Positions 1 to 9,962 of a stretch of DNA of 64,000 nucleotides are shown here, in pieces (positions within the stretch are counted from its first letter, which is position 1; each line of letters starts with the position of its first letter). Source of the DNA: an uncultured Bryobacteraceae bacterium (GTDB lineage: Bacteria; Acidobacteriota; Terriglobia; Bryobacterales; Bryobacteraceae); the NCBI GenBank assembly GCA_938003835.1, contig CALKXJ010000003.1:1-64000 (forward strand), given 5' to 3'. Under the pieces are notes generated by a model. It was not told the origin of the DNA and did no database searches. It was given only the letters and a program-made list of their open reading frames with translations. The position numbers and the translations under genes were made by a program.

Positions 1-1
1 G

Positions 2-76
2 GCGATGGTCTGCGAGATCCCGGAGAAGAAGAAGGAGCCGGCCGGCCCGCCCCACGGCGGCGACATGGAGTACTGA
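2..76 (+). CDS. groL: Chaperonin GroEL, C-terminal end (partial)
   Basis: Only the last 24 codons are in the window; the gene begins upstream. Read in the frame starting at base 2, the peptide contains AMVCEIPEKKKEPAGPP and ends in GGDMEY before a TGA. This matches the normal GroEL tail, where the EIPEKK stretch is followed by a short flexible Gly/Met-rich end. GroEL is the cytoplasmic double-ring ATP-dependent folding chaperone. The tail is less Met-rich than the usual GGM repeat, which is a common variation. The gene converges on lptD, with a strong inverted repeat between the two stop codons. Identification rests on a short segment but the motif is characteristic. Confidence 0.85.
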   Translation, partial: AMVCEIPEKKKEPAGPPHGGDMEY

Positions 77-81
77 GCGAA

Positions 82-147
82 ATCGGGGACAGTATACTCT
101 TTCCCCAATTTCCGAAAAAGGGGATTGAGTATACTGTCCCCAATTTT
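82..147. repeat. GTATAC-type inverted repeat between groL and lptD
   Basis: GGGGACAGTATACTC at 85-99 is repeated as its exact reverse complement at 127-141, and inner TTCCCC / GGGGAT segments (101-106, 120-125) can extend the stem, leaving a loop of about 13 bases. The element lies between two convergent genes and is followed by a T-rich stretch, so it could act as a bidirectional terminator. One arm with its flank recurs at 17847-17877, which shows it is a dispersed repeat and not only a local terminator. No transposase lies next to either copy. Confidence 0.75.
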
Positions 148-151
148 CTTT

Positions 152-2473
152 TTAGAAAAGGCGCTCCTGGCGGCGCAGGGTGCCGAAAGAGCCGATGTTG
201 GCAATCGCGAAGGCCACGCGGAACTGGTTTTCGTTGCGGGTCCCGAAACCGAAACGGCGGTACTGGAAGCTGATGCCGCAACAATCGGTGTTGTAGGTGA
301 CCTGCGTGGTGGCGAACTGCATGGTGTCGGAGCGGAAGTCGTAGATGGCGCTGAAGGCGGCGCTCCAGCCGCGTTTGTTCGGATCCCCGACGGCGAGCAG
401 GCCGCGAAACTGATTCGCGGGCGGGCTGAGAACGGGATCCGAACGCACGTGGTTGTGGCCGAGCGAGATCAGGTAGCGGCCGAAGCGGCCGTCGGCGATC
501 AGGCCGGAGTTGACGATGCGGTGTCGTAGCGGATCGTAGTCGCTGCGCCAGGAAACGCCGAGGCCGGTCTCGCCTCCCAGACGTAGCGCCGAAACCACGG
601 GCGAGTAGCGCCGCGGCCCGTCCAGAAAGGCGTAGCCGGTCATCTCGATCGAGCTCAACAGCACGTTGCGGCGGCCCGAGACCACGGCGCCGCCGAAGTC
701 CGGATCGAAGAAGTAGCGTTGCCAGAGCTGCCAGCTCACCAGCTCGCTCACCCGCCCCTTGCGCTTCGCGTAGATCCGATTTACCACCACCAGATCCGCC
801 TCGGTGGTATTCGAGATCAGTTCGGTGGTGTCGAAGACGATGTAGCGGCTATAGTCGCCGGCGCCGCCGCGATGGCGGAAGGCGACGCTCGTCTCGATCA
901 CATGTTTCAGGCGTTCGCCCAGGCGGTCGGGCCCGTCGAAGGTCCGCGCCAGAGCCGGCAGCGCGACGTCGAGCGAGAACTCGTGCATCCCGCGAAAGAC
1001 GCCGTCGCCGCTGATGCGCCCCTCACGCCAGCTTGAATCGTAATGGGTCCCGCGCAGCGTGAGGGCGGGAATGAGGCTGATGTCTTTCCACCGCAAAGCC
1101 GTCATCAGGCGCGGCGCCAGATCCACCCGCTCGACGAACTTCCGCGTCTCGAACAGCGGCTGGTTCCTCCGCAGCAGGCCGAAGCTCGCCCCGAGCGACA
1201 CCCAGACGGGCAGGACGCGCGTGGAGAGCTGGCGGTCGCGCACCCGGAACTCCGCCGCAGGGAGCTTCCGGATCCGGATCACGTCTCCGGGCCGCGTGCT
1301 GTGGAAGTTCTCCCCTTGCGCGTAAATGACATTCAGGCCGTAGCTCGACCAGTTGCGCGTCACATAGGCGGTCGAGTGCACCTCCGAGAAGACCGCTTCG
1401 TTGAACGACTCCGTGAACTCCTGCCGGAACAGGAAGGAGCTCAGATAGTTGACGTCCGCCTTCGCCTGAAAGCCCTTGCCCAGGTCGGCCTCGGCGGTGC
1501 CGGTCAGCAGGATGCCGCCCGCCTTGAGCCGGTTGCCGCCGCCCAAATCGATTCCCCGATCGTTGACTCCGTACAGGACGAAATAGAAGTCGGAGCGCTG
1601 GGTCGGCTTGCCGCGCAGGTCGACATGATGGGCAAAGCCGCGCTGGGTGAAGTACTGCGTACGATACATCAGGTCGTAGCTGCGGCTGATGGCCCAGTAG
1701 TAACCGAGACCGGCCATGTAGCCGCGCCGGGAGGTGTTGCCTGCGTTCGGGGTCAACAGCCCGCTCTTGCGCGGCTTCTCCACCAGCGGTTTGTAGAAGA
1801 CGGGGACGTAAAGCAGCGGGATCTTCCGGATGCGAAACGTGGACCGGTGCACCAGGGCCCGCCGGTCAGGGATGATGTCGAACTTCGGGCCGTTGAGGGT
1901 CCAGACCGGACGGGGAAGCCGGCAGTTGGTCAGGAAGCCGTCGTGGAGAATATAGCGGTCTTTGACCCGCTCGGCCCAGCGCCCCTGAAAGACGAACGGA
2001 TTCTCGCTGAAGAGCACTCCGGGGCGGGGATCGACCTTCGTGGTGGCCTCGCCCCACACCTCATAGAATCTCCCGGTCTGATCCCGCAGATTGTACTCCA
2101 CGCGCTCGGCTCGGAGGCGCTCGCCGCTGGTCAGGTTCTGGTATTCGACCCCGCCCCGGGCCGTCGCTTCACCAGTTTCCTCATTGTAATCAATCTCTTG
2201 GGCGCGAATGAGGGCCTCGGAAGTGCGCAGCTCGGCCCCGCCCCGGAGCCGGTAGAGGCGACCATCGGCCTCCTGAAATGGGGCCGAGATCAGCACCTCG
2301 CCGCGCCCCGGCGTTCCGGGATCCAGGGCGGAAGACTGGGCCCGGAGGTTAGCGGTCGGCAGAGAAATGCCGATAAAAAACAGGAGGATGACAAAAAACA
2401 GGTGACAAAGTACTCGAACTATGGTACGAAGGTAATAGAGCTGAGGGCGTGCCCCGGTCTGCCGTCCGCTCAA
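152..2473 (-). CDS. lptD: LPS-assembly protein LptD
   Basis: Outer-membrane beta-barrel that inserts lipopolysaccharide into the outer leaflet, working with LptE and receiving LPS through the Lpt periplasmic bridge. A hydrophobic export segment (about residues 22-46) ends in a possible LRAQ cleavage site. It is followed by an OstA/LptA-like domain with the ADGRLYRLRGGAEL and ARGGVEYQ stretches, then a long barrel beginning near RKIPLLYVPVFYKP. The length of about 773 residues fits the family. The start is uncertain: the open frame reaches 2584, but that would overlap the divergent zinc-ribbon gene, and the first in-frame start outside the overlap is a TTG at 2473 with no clear Shine-Dalgarno. 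The gene indicates a Gram-negative outer membrane. Confidence 0.85.
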   Translation of the reverse strand: MSGRQTGARPQLYYLRTIVRVLCHLFFVILLFFIGISLPTANLRAQSSALDPGTPGRGEVLISAPFQEADGRLYRLRGGAELRTSEALIRAQEIDYNEETGEATARGGVEYQNLTSGERLRAERVEYNLRDQTGRFYEVWGEATTKVDPRPGVLFSENPFVFQGRWAERVKDRYILHDGFLTNCRLPRPVWTLNGPKFDIIPDRRALVHRSTFRIRKIPLLYVPVFYKPLVEKPRKSGLLTPNAGNTSRRGYMAGLGYYWAISRSYDLMYRTQYFTQRGFAHHVDLRGKPTQRSDFYFVLYGVNDRGIDLGGGNRLKAGGILLTGTAEADLGKGFQAKADVNYLSSFLFRQEFTESFNEAVFSEVHSTAYVTRNWSSYGLNVIYAQGENFHSTRPGDVIRIRKLPAAEFRVRDRQLSTRVLPVWVSLGASFGLLRRNQPLFETRKFVERVDLAPRLMTALRWKDISLIPALTLRGTHYDSSWREGRISGDGVFRGMHEFSLDVALPALARTFDGPDRLGERLKHVIETSVAFRHRGGAGDYSRYIVFDTTELISNTTEADLVVVNRIYAKRKGRVSELVSWQLWQRYFFDPDFGGAVVSGRRNVLLSSIEMTGYAFLDGPRRYSPVVSALRLGGETGLGVSWRSDYDPLRHRIVNSGLIADGRFGRYLISLGHNHVRSDPVLSPPANQFRGLLAVGDPNKRGWSAAFSAIYDFRSDTMQFATTQVTYNTDCCGISFQYRRFGFGTRNENQFRVAFAIANIGSFGTLRRQERLF

Positions 2474-2524
2474 CCAAAAACCGTAACACGCTCCCCGGGC
2501 CGGCCGCAACCGTCCTCGGCGCTG

Positions 2525-3394
2525 ATGCTGATGACCTGTAGCTATTGCCAGGCGCAAAACTTCGACGACGATCATCGCTGCCACCGCTGCGGCCGGCGCC
2601 TGGAGGCGCCGACGCGTTCGGCCAAAGGGGGAAAGCTGCCGGCGCTCCGAGGCTCAGCGGTACCCCAGCCTGCTCTCCAGCCGGAGCCGCCGGTCGTCCC
2701 GGCTACCTCGCCGCTTCCACCGCGCCAGCGGCCGCTGTTTCCCCAGCGGGTCGTGCGGTTGGATGAGGCTGTGCCTGCTCGCCGCCCCGCGCCGCCTCCT
2801 CCGCTCGAAGCGCATCCCAAGCCCGTCTTCGGCCGGACTCTTCCGCCACTGGGAACGAAAACGCCGCCTCGGCGGCGCAAGGCCGTGCCCGGGCAGCAAC
2901 GCTTGCCGCTCGCAGATCCTCCATCCCCCGTCACGGGTGCGGTCTCGGGTGCGAGGCCGGAACCCACGCAGTACTGTGAGCGGCGCGTTGCCGGCCTGAT
3001 GCACCGGGCCTTGGCGGCGCTGGCCGACGCCGCCGTCGTCCTTGTCGGCATTGCCTTGCTGGTGCTCACCTTCTACATCTTCGGCGGCTCTCTGCGGCTG
3101 GGCGACCGCCTTTCTCAAGTCGCGCTGGGGCTCACTGCCGCTGCTCTGTTTGCGTTCTACCGCATCTTACCTGTTCTCTGGAACCGGGACTCTCCGGGCA
3201 TGGTCTGGACGCACCTTCGCCTTGTGAATTTCGACGGCTTGCCACCGACGCGGCGGCAACGGCTCCTGCGCCTGGCGGGCGTCATGGTGTGCTACGCCTC
3301 GGCCGGTTTCGGTTTCGTCTGGGCGCTGACCGACCAGGAACGCCTAGGCTGGCACGATCACATCTCCAGAACGTTTCCCAGTCCCCGTCTCTGA
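2525..3394 (+). CDS. Zinc-ribbon and RDD domain membrane protein
   Basis: The 289-residue product starts with a zinc ribbon (C5, C8, C19, C22; CSYC and CHRC pairs), continues through a long Pro/Arg-rich low-complexity linker (about 30-140) and ends in an RDD domain beginning at YCERRVAGLMHRALAALAD. Three hydrophobic helices follow (ADAAVVLVGIALLVLTFYIF, ALGLTAAALFAFYRILPVLW, GVMVCYASAGFGFVWAL). RDD proteins are integral inner-membrane proteins of mostly unknown role, some linked to ion transport. ATGs at 2525 and 2531 are both possible starts. The gene is divergent from lptD with little room between them. Confidence 0.7.
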   Translation: MLMTCSYCQAQNFDDDHRCHRCGRRLEAPTRSAKGGKLPALRGSAVPQPALQPEPPVVPATSPLPPRQRPLFPQRVVRLDEAVPARRPAPPPPLEAHPKPVFGRTLPPLGTKTPPRRRKAVPGQQRLPLADPPSPVTGAVSGARPEPTQYCERRVAGLMHRALAALADAAVVLVGIALLVLTFYIFGGSLRLGDRLSQVALGLTAAALFAFYRILPVLWNRDSPGMVWTHLRLVNFDGLPPTRRQRLLRLAGVMVCYASAGFGFVWALTDQERLGWHDHISRTFPSPRL

Positions 3395-3576
3395 CCGAGG
3401 CGAACTTCGAGGTGCGCTGCCCAAGCGTGGCGAGCTTGATTGCCGAGGCGGGCTTCGTGGTAGGATAGCCGCGGGTGGAAGATGGGCCTGCCGGCCCGGC
3501 GGCGCTCGCTGCCTGAACCATAGAAGCCGCGATCCGGCGCACGAGGCTGCTCCGTTCGAGCGCGCGCCGATTGATT

Positions 3577-4857
3577 ATGTCGTTACGGGATCTGCCTCCG
3601 GTCAAGACGCTTGTGCTGCTCGCCGCCCTGGCGCTTCTGGCCTATCTGCCGAGCCTGAGCCTGCCGCTGCTCTCCGATGATCACACCCAGATCTGGCTGG
3701 CTCACCGCTACGGGCCGCCCTCGCGCTGGGCGGAGCTCGCCGCTGATCCACTCTACCGGTGCCGGGCCACCTCCATCCTGCTCACCTATCTGACCGAGCG
3801 GCTGTTGGGCGTCTCCGCTGTCGTACTGCACGCTTCCAGTCTCCTGCTCCATGTGCTGAACACATGGCTCGTATTTGCTCTGGGCGCCTGGCGGGCGATC
3901 GGCTGGCGCGTCTCGGCGGTCGCGGCGGCGTTCTTCGCCTTCTATGAAGGCCATCAGGAAGCCGTCATGTGGTACGCGGCGCTGCCCGAGCTGCTCGTAT
4001 TCTTCTTCGGCCTGGCGGCGCTGGTAGCCTGGGTGATCTGGCTGGAATCCGGCGGGGGCCGGCGCGGCGCCTATGTAGCCGCCTTCTTTCTCGTCGTCGC
4101 GGCGCTGCTGTCGAAGGAGTCGGCGGTGGCCTTTGTGCCGCTGATGTTCGTCGCCGCCTGGACCGCTGGGTTGACCCTGCGCCGCATCGGCCTCGCGCTG
4201 CTGCCCTTCGGCATTGTCACCGGCTTCTACGTGGCGCTCAATTACGCCGGGCGTGCCGCCAACCACCATTATTCTGACGGAACGTTCTCCTTGAGCGCGC
4301 CGTTCTGGCTCACCCTGCCGCACTCGGCGCTGCGGATGCTCTGGATCTGGGGCCTGGCGGCGTTGATCTGCCTGCTGGTGTGGCGCAAGCGGGAGTGGGC
4401 GCGCCTCGGCTTGCTGGCCGGCTGCTGGATGGTGTTCGCGCTGTTGCCTTATAGCTTCCTGACCTACATGACGCGCGTGCCCAGCCGCCACAGGTATCTG
4501 GCCGGCGTGGGTCTCGCCTGGCTCGTCGCCGCCGCGTGGATCGCTCTAGGCGAGAGTCTCCGGCGCCGGCGGTTCGCCGTGGTGACGGTAGTGGCTTCAG
4601 CCGTCGTCCTGCACAACTGCACTTACTTGTGGACGAAGAAGCGGGACCAGTTCCTGCGGCGGGCCGAGCCGGTGCAGGCCCTGATCGATTATTCACGCCA
4701 CGCGGATGGAGCCATTCACATCCGCTGTTTTCCCTATGGCGAGACCGTGGCGCGGCACGCCGTGGAGATCGGCGTCGGCAAGCCTGCGTCGCTGGTGGTT
4801 TGGGACCCGGAGGGCCGAGAGGGGAAGGACGCCTTCTGCTTCCCGACTCACCCCTAG
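3577..4857 (+). CDS. Polytopic membrane protein, GT-C glycosyltransferase-like
   Basis: A protein of about 426 residues with around ten hydrophobic helices. The first extracytoplasmic loop carries an acidic pair in a LLSDDHTQIW context, as in GT-C (PMT/ArnT-like) enzymes that use lipid-linked sugars, and helix 3 is followed by FYEGHQEAVMWYAALPELL. A soluble C-terminal tail (HIRCFPYGETVARHAVEIG) resembles that of other bacterial membrane proteins of this type. The GT-C assignment is inferred from topology and the acidic first loop; no substrate can be named. A TTG at 3571 is an alternative start. The gene stands alone between the RDD gene and the TonB receptor pseudogene. Confidence 0.5.
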   Translation: MSLRDLPPVKTLVLLAALALLAYLPSLSLPLLSDDHTQIWLAHRYGPPSRWAELAADPLYRCRATSILLTYLTERLLGVSAVVLHASSLLLHVLNTWLVFALGAWRAIGWRVSAVAAAFFAFYEGHQEAVMWYAALPELLVFFFGLAALVAWVIWLESGGGRRGAYVAAFFLVVAALLSKESAVAFVPLMFVAAWTAGLTLRRIGLALLPFGIVTGFYVALNYAGRAANHHYSDGTFSLSAPFWLTLPHSALRMLWIWGLAALICLLVWRKREWARLGLLAGCWMVFALLPYSFLTYMTRVPSRHRYLAGVGLAWLVAAAWIALGESLRRRRFAVVTVVASAVVLHNCTYLWTKKRDQFLRRAEPVQALIDYSRHADGAIHIRCFPYGETVARHAVEIGVGKPASLVVWDPEGREGKDAFCFPTHP

Positions 4858-4889
4858 CCGGGACCGCGGACGGCGCCGCCCCTGCGAAC

Positions 4890-7714
4890 CTAAAACACCA
4901 GTTTGGCAGTCAGCTGAATTGCGCCGGGAGTAGTTCTGCACCGGGGTCACCTGGCCGAAGTTAGCCGCCGTCGGCTGGATGATGGGCCCGGAGGAGTTCG
5001 TTTGGTTCATCGCGTTGAGGGCCTCCAACCGGATCTGGAGGTTGACGCCCTCAGCGAGCGCCGTGTTCTTGAGGACCGACAGATCCCAGTTGTTTAGCGG
5101 GTGCGGGCGCAGCCAGCCGAAGCGGAGCGGGAAGGTGCGCAGTTGCCGGGCCGTGTCGATCAACTGGGCCGAGCTGGTGACGAAGCCGTCGGTGTTGAAC
5201 CAGCTCTCGATCGTCTTATTGTCTTTCCGGGTCGTGCTGACATCGCCGAAGAACATGACGCCGCGGTTGGAGCCCACGGCGCGGATCGGGTCCACGGTGC
5301 GATTGAAGGTGATCGGCACGCCGCTTTGGAAGACAGAGATGCCCTGAAGCTGCCAGCCGCTTACCCGCTTCGACGCCACCGGGTGTAGCGAATTGCCGAT
5401 CCGCTTGCCCTTGCCGAACGGCAGCTCCCAAATGCCGCTCGCGGCGATGCGGTGCGGTGTGTCGAACGCCGAGATCGTCTCGATGGGCATCGGGTCGGTA
5501 GCGTTCAGATATTCGACCGCCTGCATGAACTTGGAAAACGTGTAGCTCGCCATCAGGGTGTAGCCGTGGGAGAACCGTTTCTGGACGCTCGCCTGAAGCG
5601 AGTGGTCCCAGGTGTAGCTTTGGTTGGTGCTCAGGGCGATGGTGCCGAATTGCGGATCGGGCCGCAGTAGCCGCTCGACCGTGATGGTCGAAGAGGTGTG
5701 CAGCGTCGTGCCCGGCATCAGCCCGCGGAACGGGTTCACCGTGTTGCCGCTCAAGCGCCGGATGACGGCGTCGTCGCGGTGGGGCCGGTGCTCAGGTACT
5801 GCCGCGGCTTCGCGTGCAAGTCGCGCAGGATCTCGATGCGAGTGCCGCGGTGACCCACGTAGGCGATGTCGGCCACGGAGCCGCCGGCGAGCTGCTGCTG
5901 CAAGCCGAACTGCCAGCGCTGTTCATACGGGGTGAGTGGATTGACGTGAAAGGGTCGCAGGTTCTGGTTGAGGAAGGTGGTGCCGCCGCCTTTGGCGCCG
6001 AGCGGCTCGCCGATCTGCGGAACCGGATTGAGCACCGAGTTGGGGAAGGTGAGGCCATCGTCGTTGGAGGGCGAAAGTTCGGTGATGCTCGAGAAGCCGT
6101 CCTGCACCACATCGCCGCGCCTCTGCCCGAGAAAGCCGAAGAAGACGCCGTAGCCGCCGCGCACCTTGAATTCGCTTAGCGGGAGCTCGGGCAAGGGACT
6201 GCGCGCGCAGGCCGCCTGGGCCGCCGCCTCGCTCGCCTGGATGAAGTTGGGATCGAAGCCGCGCACGCTGCGGTTGAAGCGCTCCGTCATCGGGCCTTCG
6301 TACTCCTAGCGCCGGCCGAGGTTGAGCGTCAGGCGTGCGGTCACCTTCCAATCGTCCTGGAGAAACAAGCCCCAAGTCGGCGACTGCTCGGCATAGCTGG
6401 CCAGGCGGGTGATGGTCGCCGAGGTGGGCAGGCCGAGCAGCAGCGCGGCTACGGAATGGCCCATCGGATGAATTTGTTTACCGCCTCTAGCCCGGCGTAA
6501 GCCCGCCTGAGCCAGTCCTTTGAGACCCTTTGTGGCGCCCTGAAGATTTCGCTGGACAAACTCCGCCTTTTCGGCTACCGCGGGGGCGGATGGGTGAATC
6601 CGAGGCACGCCGCTGAAGGGGTTGTAGATCTGGTAGGCCGCACCGCCCGCCGCCAACAGGCCTGAGAAGTCCCCGTTGCATTGTTCCTCGGTTGGCACAG
6701 CGCAGACGGTGCCGCAGTTGTTGCGGGGCCGCGGTTCCTGGAGGCCCTCGTAGCCGACAGGAAGAAGGTCCGATTCTTGCCGTTGTAGAGCTGCGGCAAC
6801 CAGACCGGACCGCCGACATGGGCACCCCAGCGGTTGTAGGAAGAGGACGGCTTGGGCCGCCCTTGCAGATCGTTGAACCAGTCGTTGGCGGTGAGCGCCG
6901 GCGTCCACTTGGACTAATAGGCAGCGCCGTGCAGGGCGTTGGATCCGGACTTGATCGACATGTTGATGACGCCGCCCTGCGTGTTGCCGAACTGGGCGTC
7001 GAAGGTGGCGGTCTGCACGCGGAACTCCTGGACGATATCGGCCGGCGGCACATCAGTCGAGATAATCTCCATCTCGTTGGCCGTGGCCGTGCTTGGCACG
7101 CCGTCGGTGGTGATGGCGCTCCGGTTGGTGGGGACCCCGTTGATAGCGCAACCGCCGATGTGAGTGGGTTCGAACGGCCGGTTGAGCGTCGCCGCTCCGG
7201 CGTTGAATGACACCCCGGGCGCCAGCCCCACCAGGGCGAAGGGCTGCCCGTGAGCAATGGGCAACTCGGCCACCCGCCGGGAGTCCACCACCTGTCCCAT
7301 CGAGGCTGTCGAGGTGGCCAGAAGCGGGGTTTCACGGCTCACTGTGATGCTCTCGGGGGCCGCGCCGATCTGAAGGGTCAGGTTCACTTCGACGCGATCG
7401 TTGACGCGAACCTCGATGCCTTCCCGGACCAGGCGCCGGAACCCCGACGACTCCATCTCGATCCGATAAAGACCGGGAAACAGGAACGAGGCCTGGTAAA
7501 GACCCGCTTCATTGGTGGTGAGGGCGACGCGGGTGCCCATCGCCATGTTCGTGACCACCCCCGATGCGCCGGGGATGGCCGCTCCCGACGGGTCGAGGAC
7601 GCTGCCGGCGATGGTGCCGCGAGCCTCCTGCGCCGAGATAGGCGCCTGCCAGAGGGCTGCGAACGCCAAGGCGACGAAGGACACGACGAGCCAGTGACTT
7701 TTTTCGATGCGCAT
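4890..7714 (-). pseudogene. Decayed TonB-dependent receptor (Oar-like)
   Basis: The N-terminal part (signal peptide from ATG 7714, then a carboxypeptidase-regulatory-like domain GTIAGSVLDPSGAAIPGA and a plug domain) reads well to an in-frame TAG at 6914-6916, with receptor sequence resuming in the same frame after it. The reading then shifts frame near 6760 (FFLSA to VGYEGL), meets a second TAG at about 6306 inside what should be an LGLRYEYEGP strand, shifts again near 5760-5790, and shifts once more near 4905 before the expected C-terminal IQLTAKLVF ending at 4890. At about 940 codons it is also shorter than the intact homologue at 59008-62502 and lacks a block after the GVPRI stretch. At least five lesions mean it is non-functional. 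The intact gene is an outer-membrane receptor for large substrates. Confidence 0.85.
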
Positions 7715-7824
7715 AGGCACTCTGCCTGGGAGGACGCACACCCTCCTCCCCTGCCTTGAGGTTGGGCCCGGGCGGCCGGAAGTACAAGGAGGGGCACGCA
7801 AAGGAATTCTAAAAAGTTCCTAAA

Positions 7825-8621
7825 ATGACGCCGGCGTTCAGCCCGCGGTCGCCTCTGGTATTCCGCTTCGGGCCCTTCACCCTCGACCCGGCGGCCAAGG
7901 TCTTGCTGCGCAACGGCCGGCCGGTCCGCCTCACCCCAAAAGGCCGTGGAAACCCAGCTCGTACTGGTGGAGAACTTCGGCCGTGTGGTTCCGAAGGCGG
8001 AGTTGGTTGATGGCCGCGGTCTGGCCGGACCGCGCCGTTGAAGAGGCCAACCTGGTGCAGAACATCGCTGTGGTGCGCCGGGCACTGGGCGTTGAACAGG
8101 GGCAGCCGGGCCACATTGAAACCGTTCCCGGACACGGTTACCGGCTGGTGGGAGCGGTCGAGGCGCTTGAGGAGGAGCCGGCGCTCGAACTGCCCCAGGC
8201 CCCCTCGCGTGCCCGAGAATTTCGCCGCCTGGTTTGGGCGGTTCCCTTGGCGACGGTCAACGTGGCCGTCCTGTGGCTGGCCCGCACTTGGTGGCCAGGC
8301 GCCGGTTTACCGGAGTTTCGCCGGATCCCGGTTACCCGTCTGGCCGGCAAGGAGTTCCATCCCGCCATCTCACCCGACGGCACGGCGGTGGCCGCCGACG
8401 GCATTTCCTATCTGGGCAGTCCGGGGAACCTCCCAGACCGCCAAGTGGTCTTCTTCCTCGAGTTCGCCACCGGCCGCAAGCGGCTCATCATCGAGTATCC
8501 GGAGCCGCTGCCGCCCATCGGCGCCGGCCCCTTCTCGCTCTCGCCCGACGGCCGCCACCTGCTTGCGGTACGCGCGGAGGCGGCCAACAGCGATATCGTC
8601 CGTGTCAAACCGTTTTGGTGA
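7825..8621 (+). pseudogene. Broken CadC-like winged-helix regulator with beta-propeller remnant
   Basis: The opening residues (LVFRFGPFTLDPAAKVLLRNG, RPVRLTPK) are the start of an OmpR/PhoB-type DNA-binding domain fused to the membrane, as in CadC/ToxR proteins. One frameshift at the AAAA run near 7940 and a second at about 8005 separate this from the middle (KAVETQLVLVENFGRVV, read in a second frame) and the end of the domain (AAVWPDRAVEEANLVQN, HIETVPGHGYRLVG, third frame). One membrane helix and the first WD40/TolB-like blades (EFHPAISPDGTAVA, FSLSPDGRHLL) follow, but the protein stops after about 265 codons; full relatives are usually far longer. The adjacent TonB receptor is also dead, so the two were probably lost together. 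Confidence 0.75.
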
Positions 8622-8666
8622 GCTTCTTTGGCCTCCAAGGGTACAATGGGCGGACAGGAGGGTTCC

Positions 8667-9104
8667 ATGAACGCTGCCAAGTACCTGCTCGCCATGTCGA
8701 TGGCCGTCTCGAGCGCCTGGGGTGCCGACGGCAAGCTGATGCATTGTTTTTATTTCACGCCGATCGAGGCCGCCACGCAGGCCGACTGGAACGAATTCCG
8801 CAAAGCGACGCTGGATCTGCCGGCCAAGATTCCCGGACTGCGCCGCGTCTGGATGGGCAAGCTCCGGGCACCCTTCCGGCAGGTGACTGCCGACCGCGAA
8901 GCAGTCAAGCGCCTGGGCGCCGGCGAGAAAGACGTCTCCGCGACGGTGAATGTGCGTGTCCGCGAGTACGGCGTGTGCATGGAGTTTGACGACGAGGCGG
9001 CCCTCAAGGCATACGCCCCGCATCCGGCGCACAAGGAGTGGGAGACCGTTTACGGCAAGGTGCGCCAGCCGGGCACCATGACCTTCGACATCCTGGTGGA
9101 ATGA
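8667..9104 (+). CDS. Secreted Dabb-type alpha-beta barrel protein
   Basis: The 145-residue product has a signal peptide (MNAAKYLLAMSMAVSSAWGA) and one stress-responsive A/B-barrel (Dabb) domain: HCFYFTPIEAATQADWNEFR, then LPAKIPGLRRVWMGK, and a second half with YGVCMEFDDEAALKAYAPHP and HKEWETVYG. Dabb proteins are small dimeric ferredoxin-fold proteins, often of unknown role and sometimes acting as cyclases or chaperones. The ATG at 8667 has an AGGAGGG ribosome-binding site at about 8655-8662, so this start is preferred over the upstream extension. It lies directly after the regulator pseudogene. Confidence 0.7.
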   Translation: MNAAKYLLAMSMAVSSAWGADGKLMHCFYFTPIEAATQADWNEFRKATLDLPAKIPGLRRVWMGKLRAPFRQVTADREAVKRLGAGEKDVSATVNVRVREYGVCMEFDDEAALKAYAPHPAHKEWETVYGKVRQPGTMTFDILVE

Positions 9105-9145
9105 GCAGGCCGTCGCGGGCCGCAGTTCTTGTAAACTGATGGCTC

Positions 9146-9925
9146 ATGGCGATTCCGAACCCTTTCTCCTTAGAAGGCAAACGCGCGCTCGTGGCCGGCG
9201 CCAGCCGGGGCATCGGTCTGGCCATGGCGCGAGGTCTGGCCGAGGCGGGCGCTCACGTCATCCTGGCGGCCCGCACCCGTGAAGCGCTGGAGCGCCAGGT
9301 GGCGGCTTTCCGCGCCGACGGACTTTCCGCCGAGGCGCTCGAGCTCGACATTGCTGACTCCCAGTCGATCCGGGCCGCAGCCGAGGCCGCCGGCGACGTC
9401 GACATCCTGCATAACGTGGCCGGCGCCAACATCCGCAAGTCCTTCCTCGACTATACGCGGGAGGAATACGAGTTTCTGCTGCAAACCAACCTGCACGGCA
9501 TTGTCGAGTTGACGCGGCTGGTGGGCAAGCGGATGATCGAGCGCGGCCGCGGCGGCAAGATCGTCAACATCGGCAGCCTGATGTCGTTACGCGGCCTGCC
9601 GTATCTGTCGGTCTACGCCATCACCAAGAGCGCGCTGGCCGGCCTGACCCGGGTGCTGGCCGCCGAGTGGGGCCGCTACAACATTCAGGTCAACTGCATC
9701 GCGCCGGGCTTCATCCTCACCGATCTTAACCGCGAGGTCTGGAAACGGCCGGAGCTCAACGAGTGGCTCAAGGGTGTGCAGGCGAATCCCAAGCCGGGAC
9801 GGCCGGAGGACATCGCCCCGCTGGCGGTCCTGTTGAGCTCGCCCGGATCGGACTATATCACGGGGCAGGTGATCGCCGTCGACGGTGGCTACACGGAGAC
9901 GGCAGTCTGGCCGTTCGAACCCTGA
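9146..9925 (+). CDS. SDR family NAD(P)-dependent oxidoreductase
   Basis: A classical short-chain dehydrogenase of 259 residues, the usual length. It has the cofactor glycine motif in the form VAGASRGIGLAMARG (residues about 14-28), an NVAGANIRKS motif, the active-site YAITK tetrad element (Tyr and Lys) preceded by the catalytic Ser region GSLMSLRGLPYLS, and the C-terminal ITGQVIAVDGGYT signature. The closest family by pattern is gluconate 5-dehydrogenase/2-deoxy-gluconate dehydrogenase-like SDRs, but the substrate cannot be fixed from sequence. It is a probable cytoplasmic enzyme. An ATG at 9139 is out of frame; the start at 9146 matches the family N-terminus. Confidence 0.85.
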   Translation: MAIPNPFSLEGKRALVAGASRGIGLAMARGLAEAGAHVILAARTREALERQVAAFRADGLSAEALELDIADSQSIRAAAEAAGDVDILHNVAGANIRKSFLDYTREEYEFLLQTNLHGIVELTRLVGKRMIERGRGGKIVNIGSLMSLRGLPYLSVYAITKSALAGLTRVLAAEWGRYNIQVNCIAPGFILTDLNREVWKRPELNEWLKGVQANPKPGRPEDIAPLAVLLSSPGSDYITGQVIAVDGGYTETAVWPFEP

Positions 9926-9962
9926 AAGGCGCCACGGATCCCTCTGGCATACTGGAAGCAGG

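Noticed and set aside
82-147. Insertion sequence end
   Set aside because: The inverted repeat resembles a terminal repeat, but there is no transposase gene or target duplication within reach; kept as a dispersed repeat only.
2474-2584. N-terminal extension of LptD to the ATG at 2584
   Set aside because: It would overlap the divergent zinc-ribbon gene's start, and these residues lack the features of a signal peptide; the export helix begins later.
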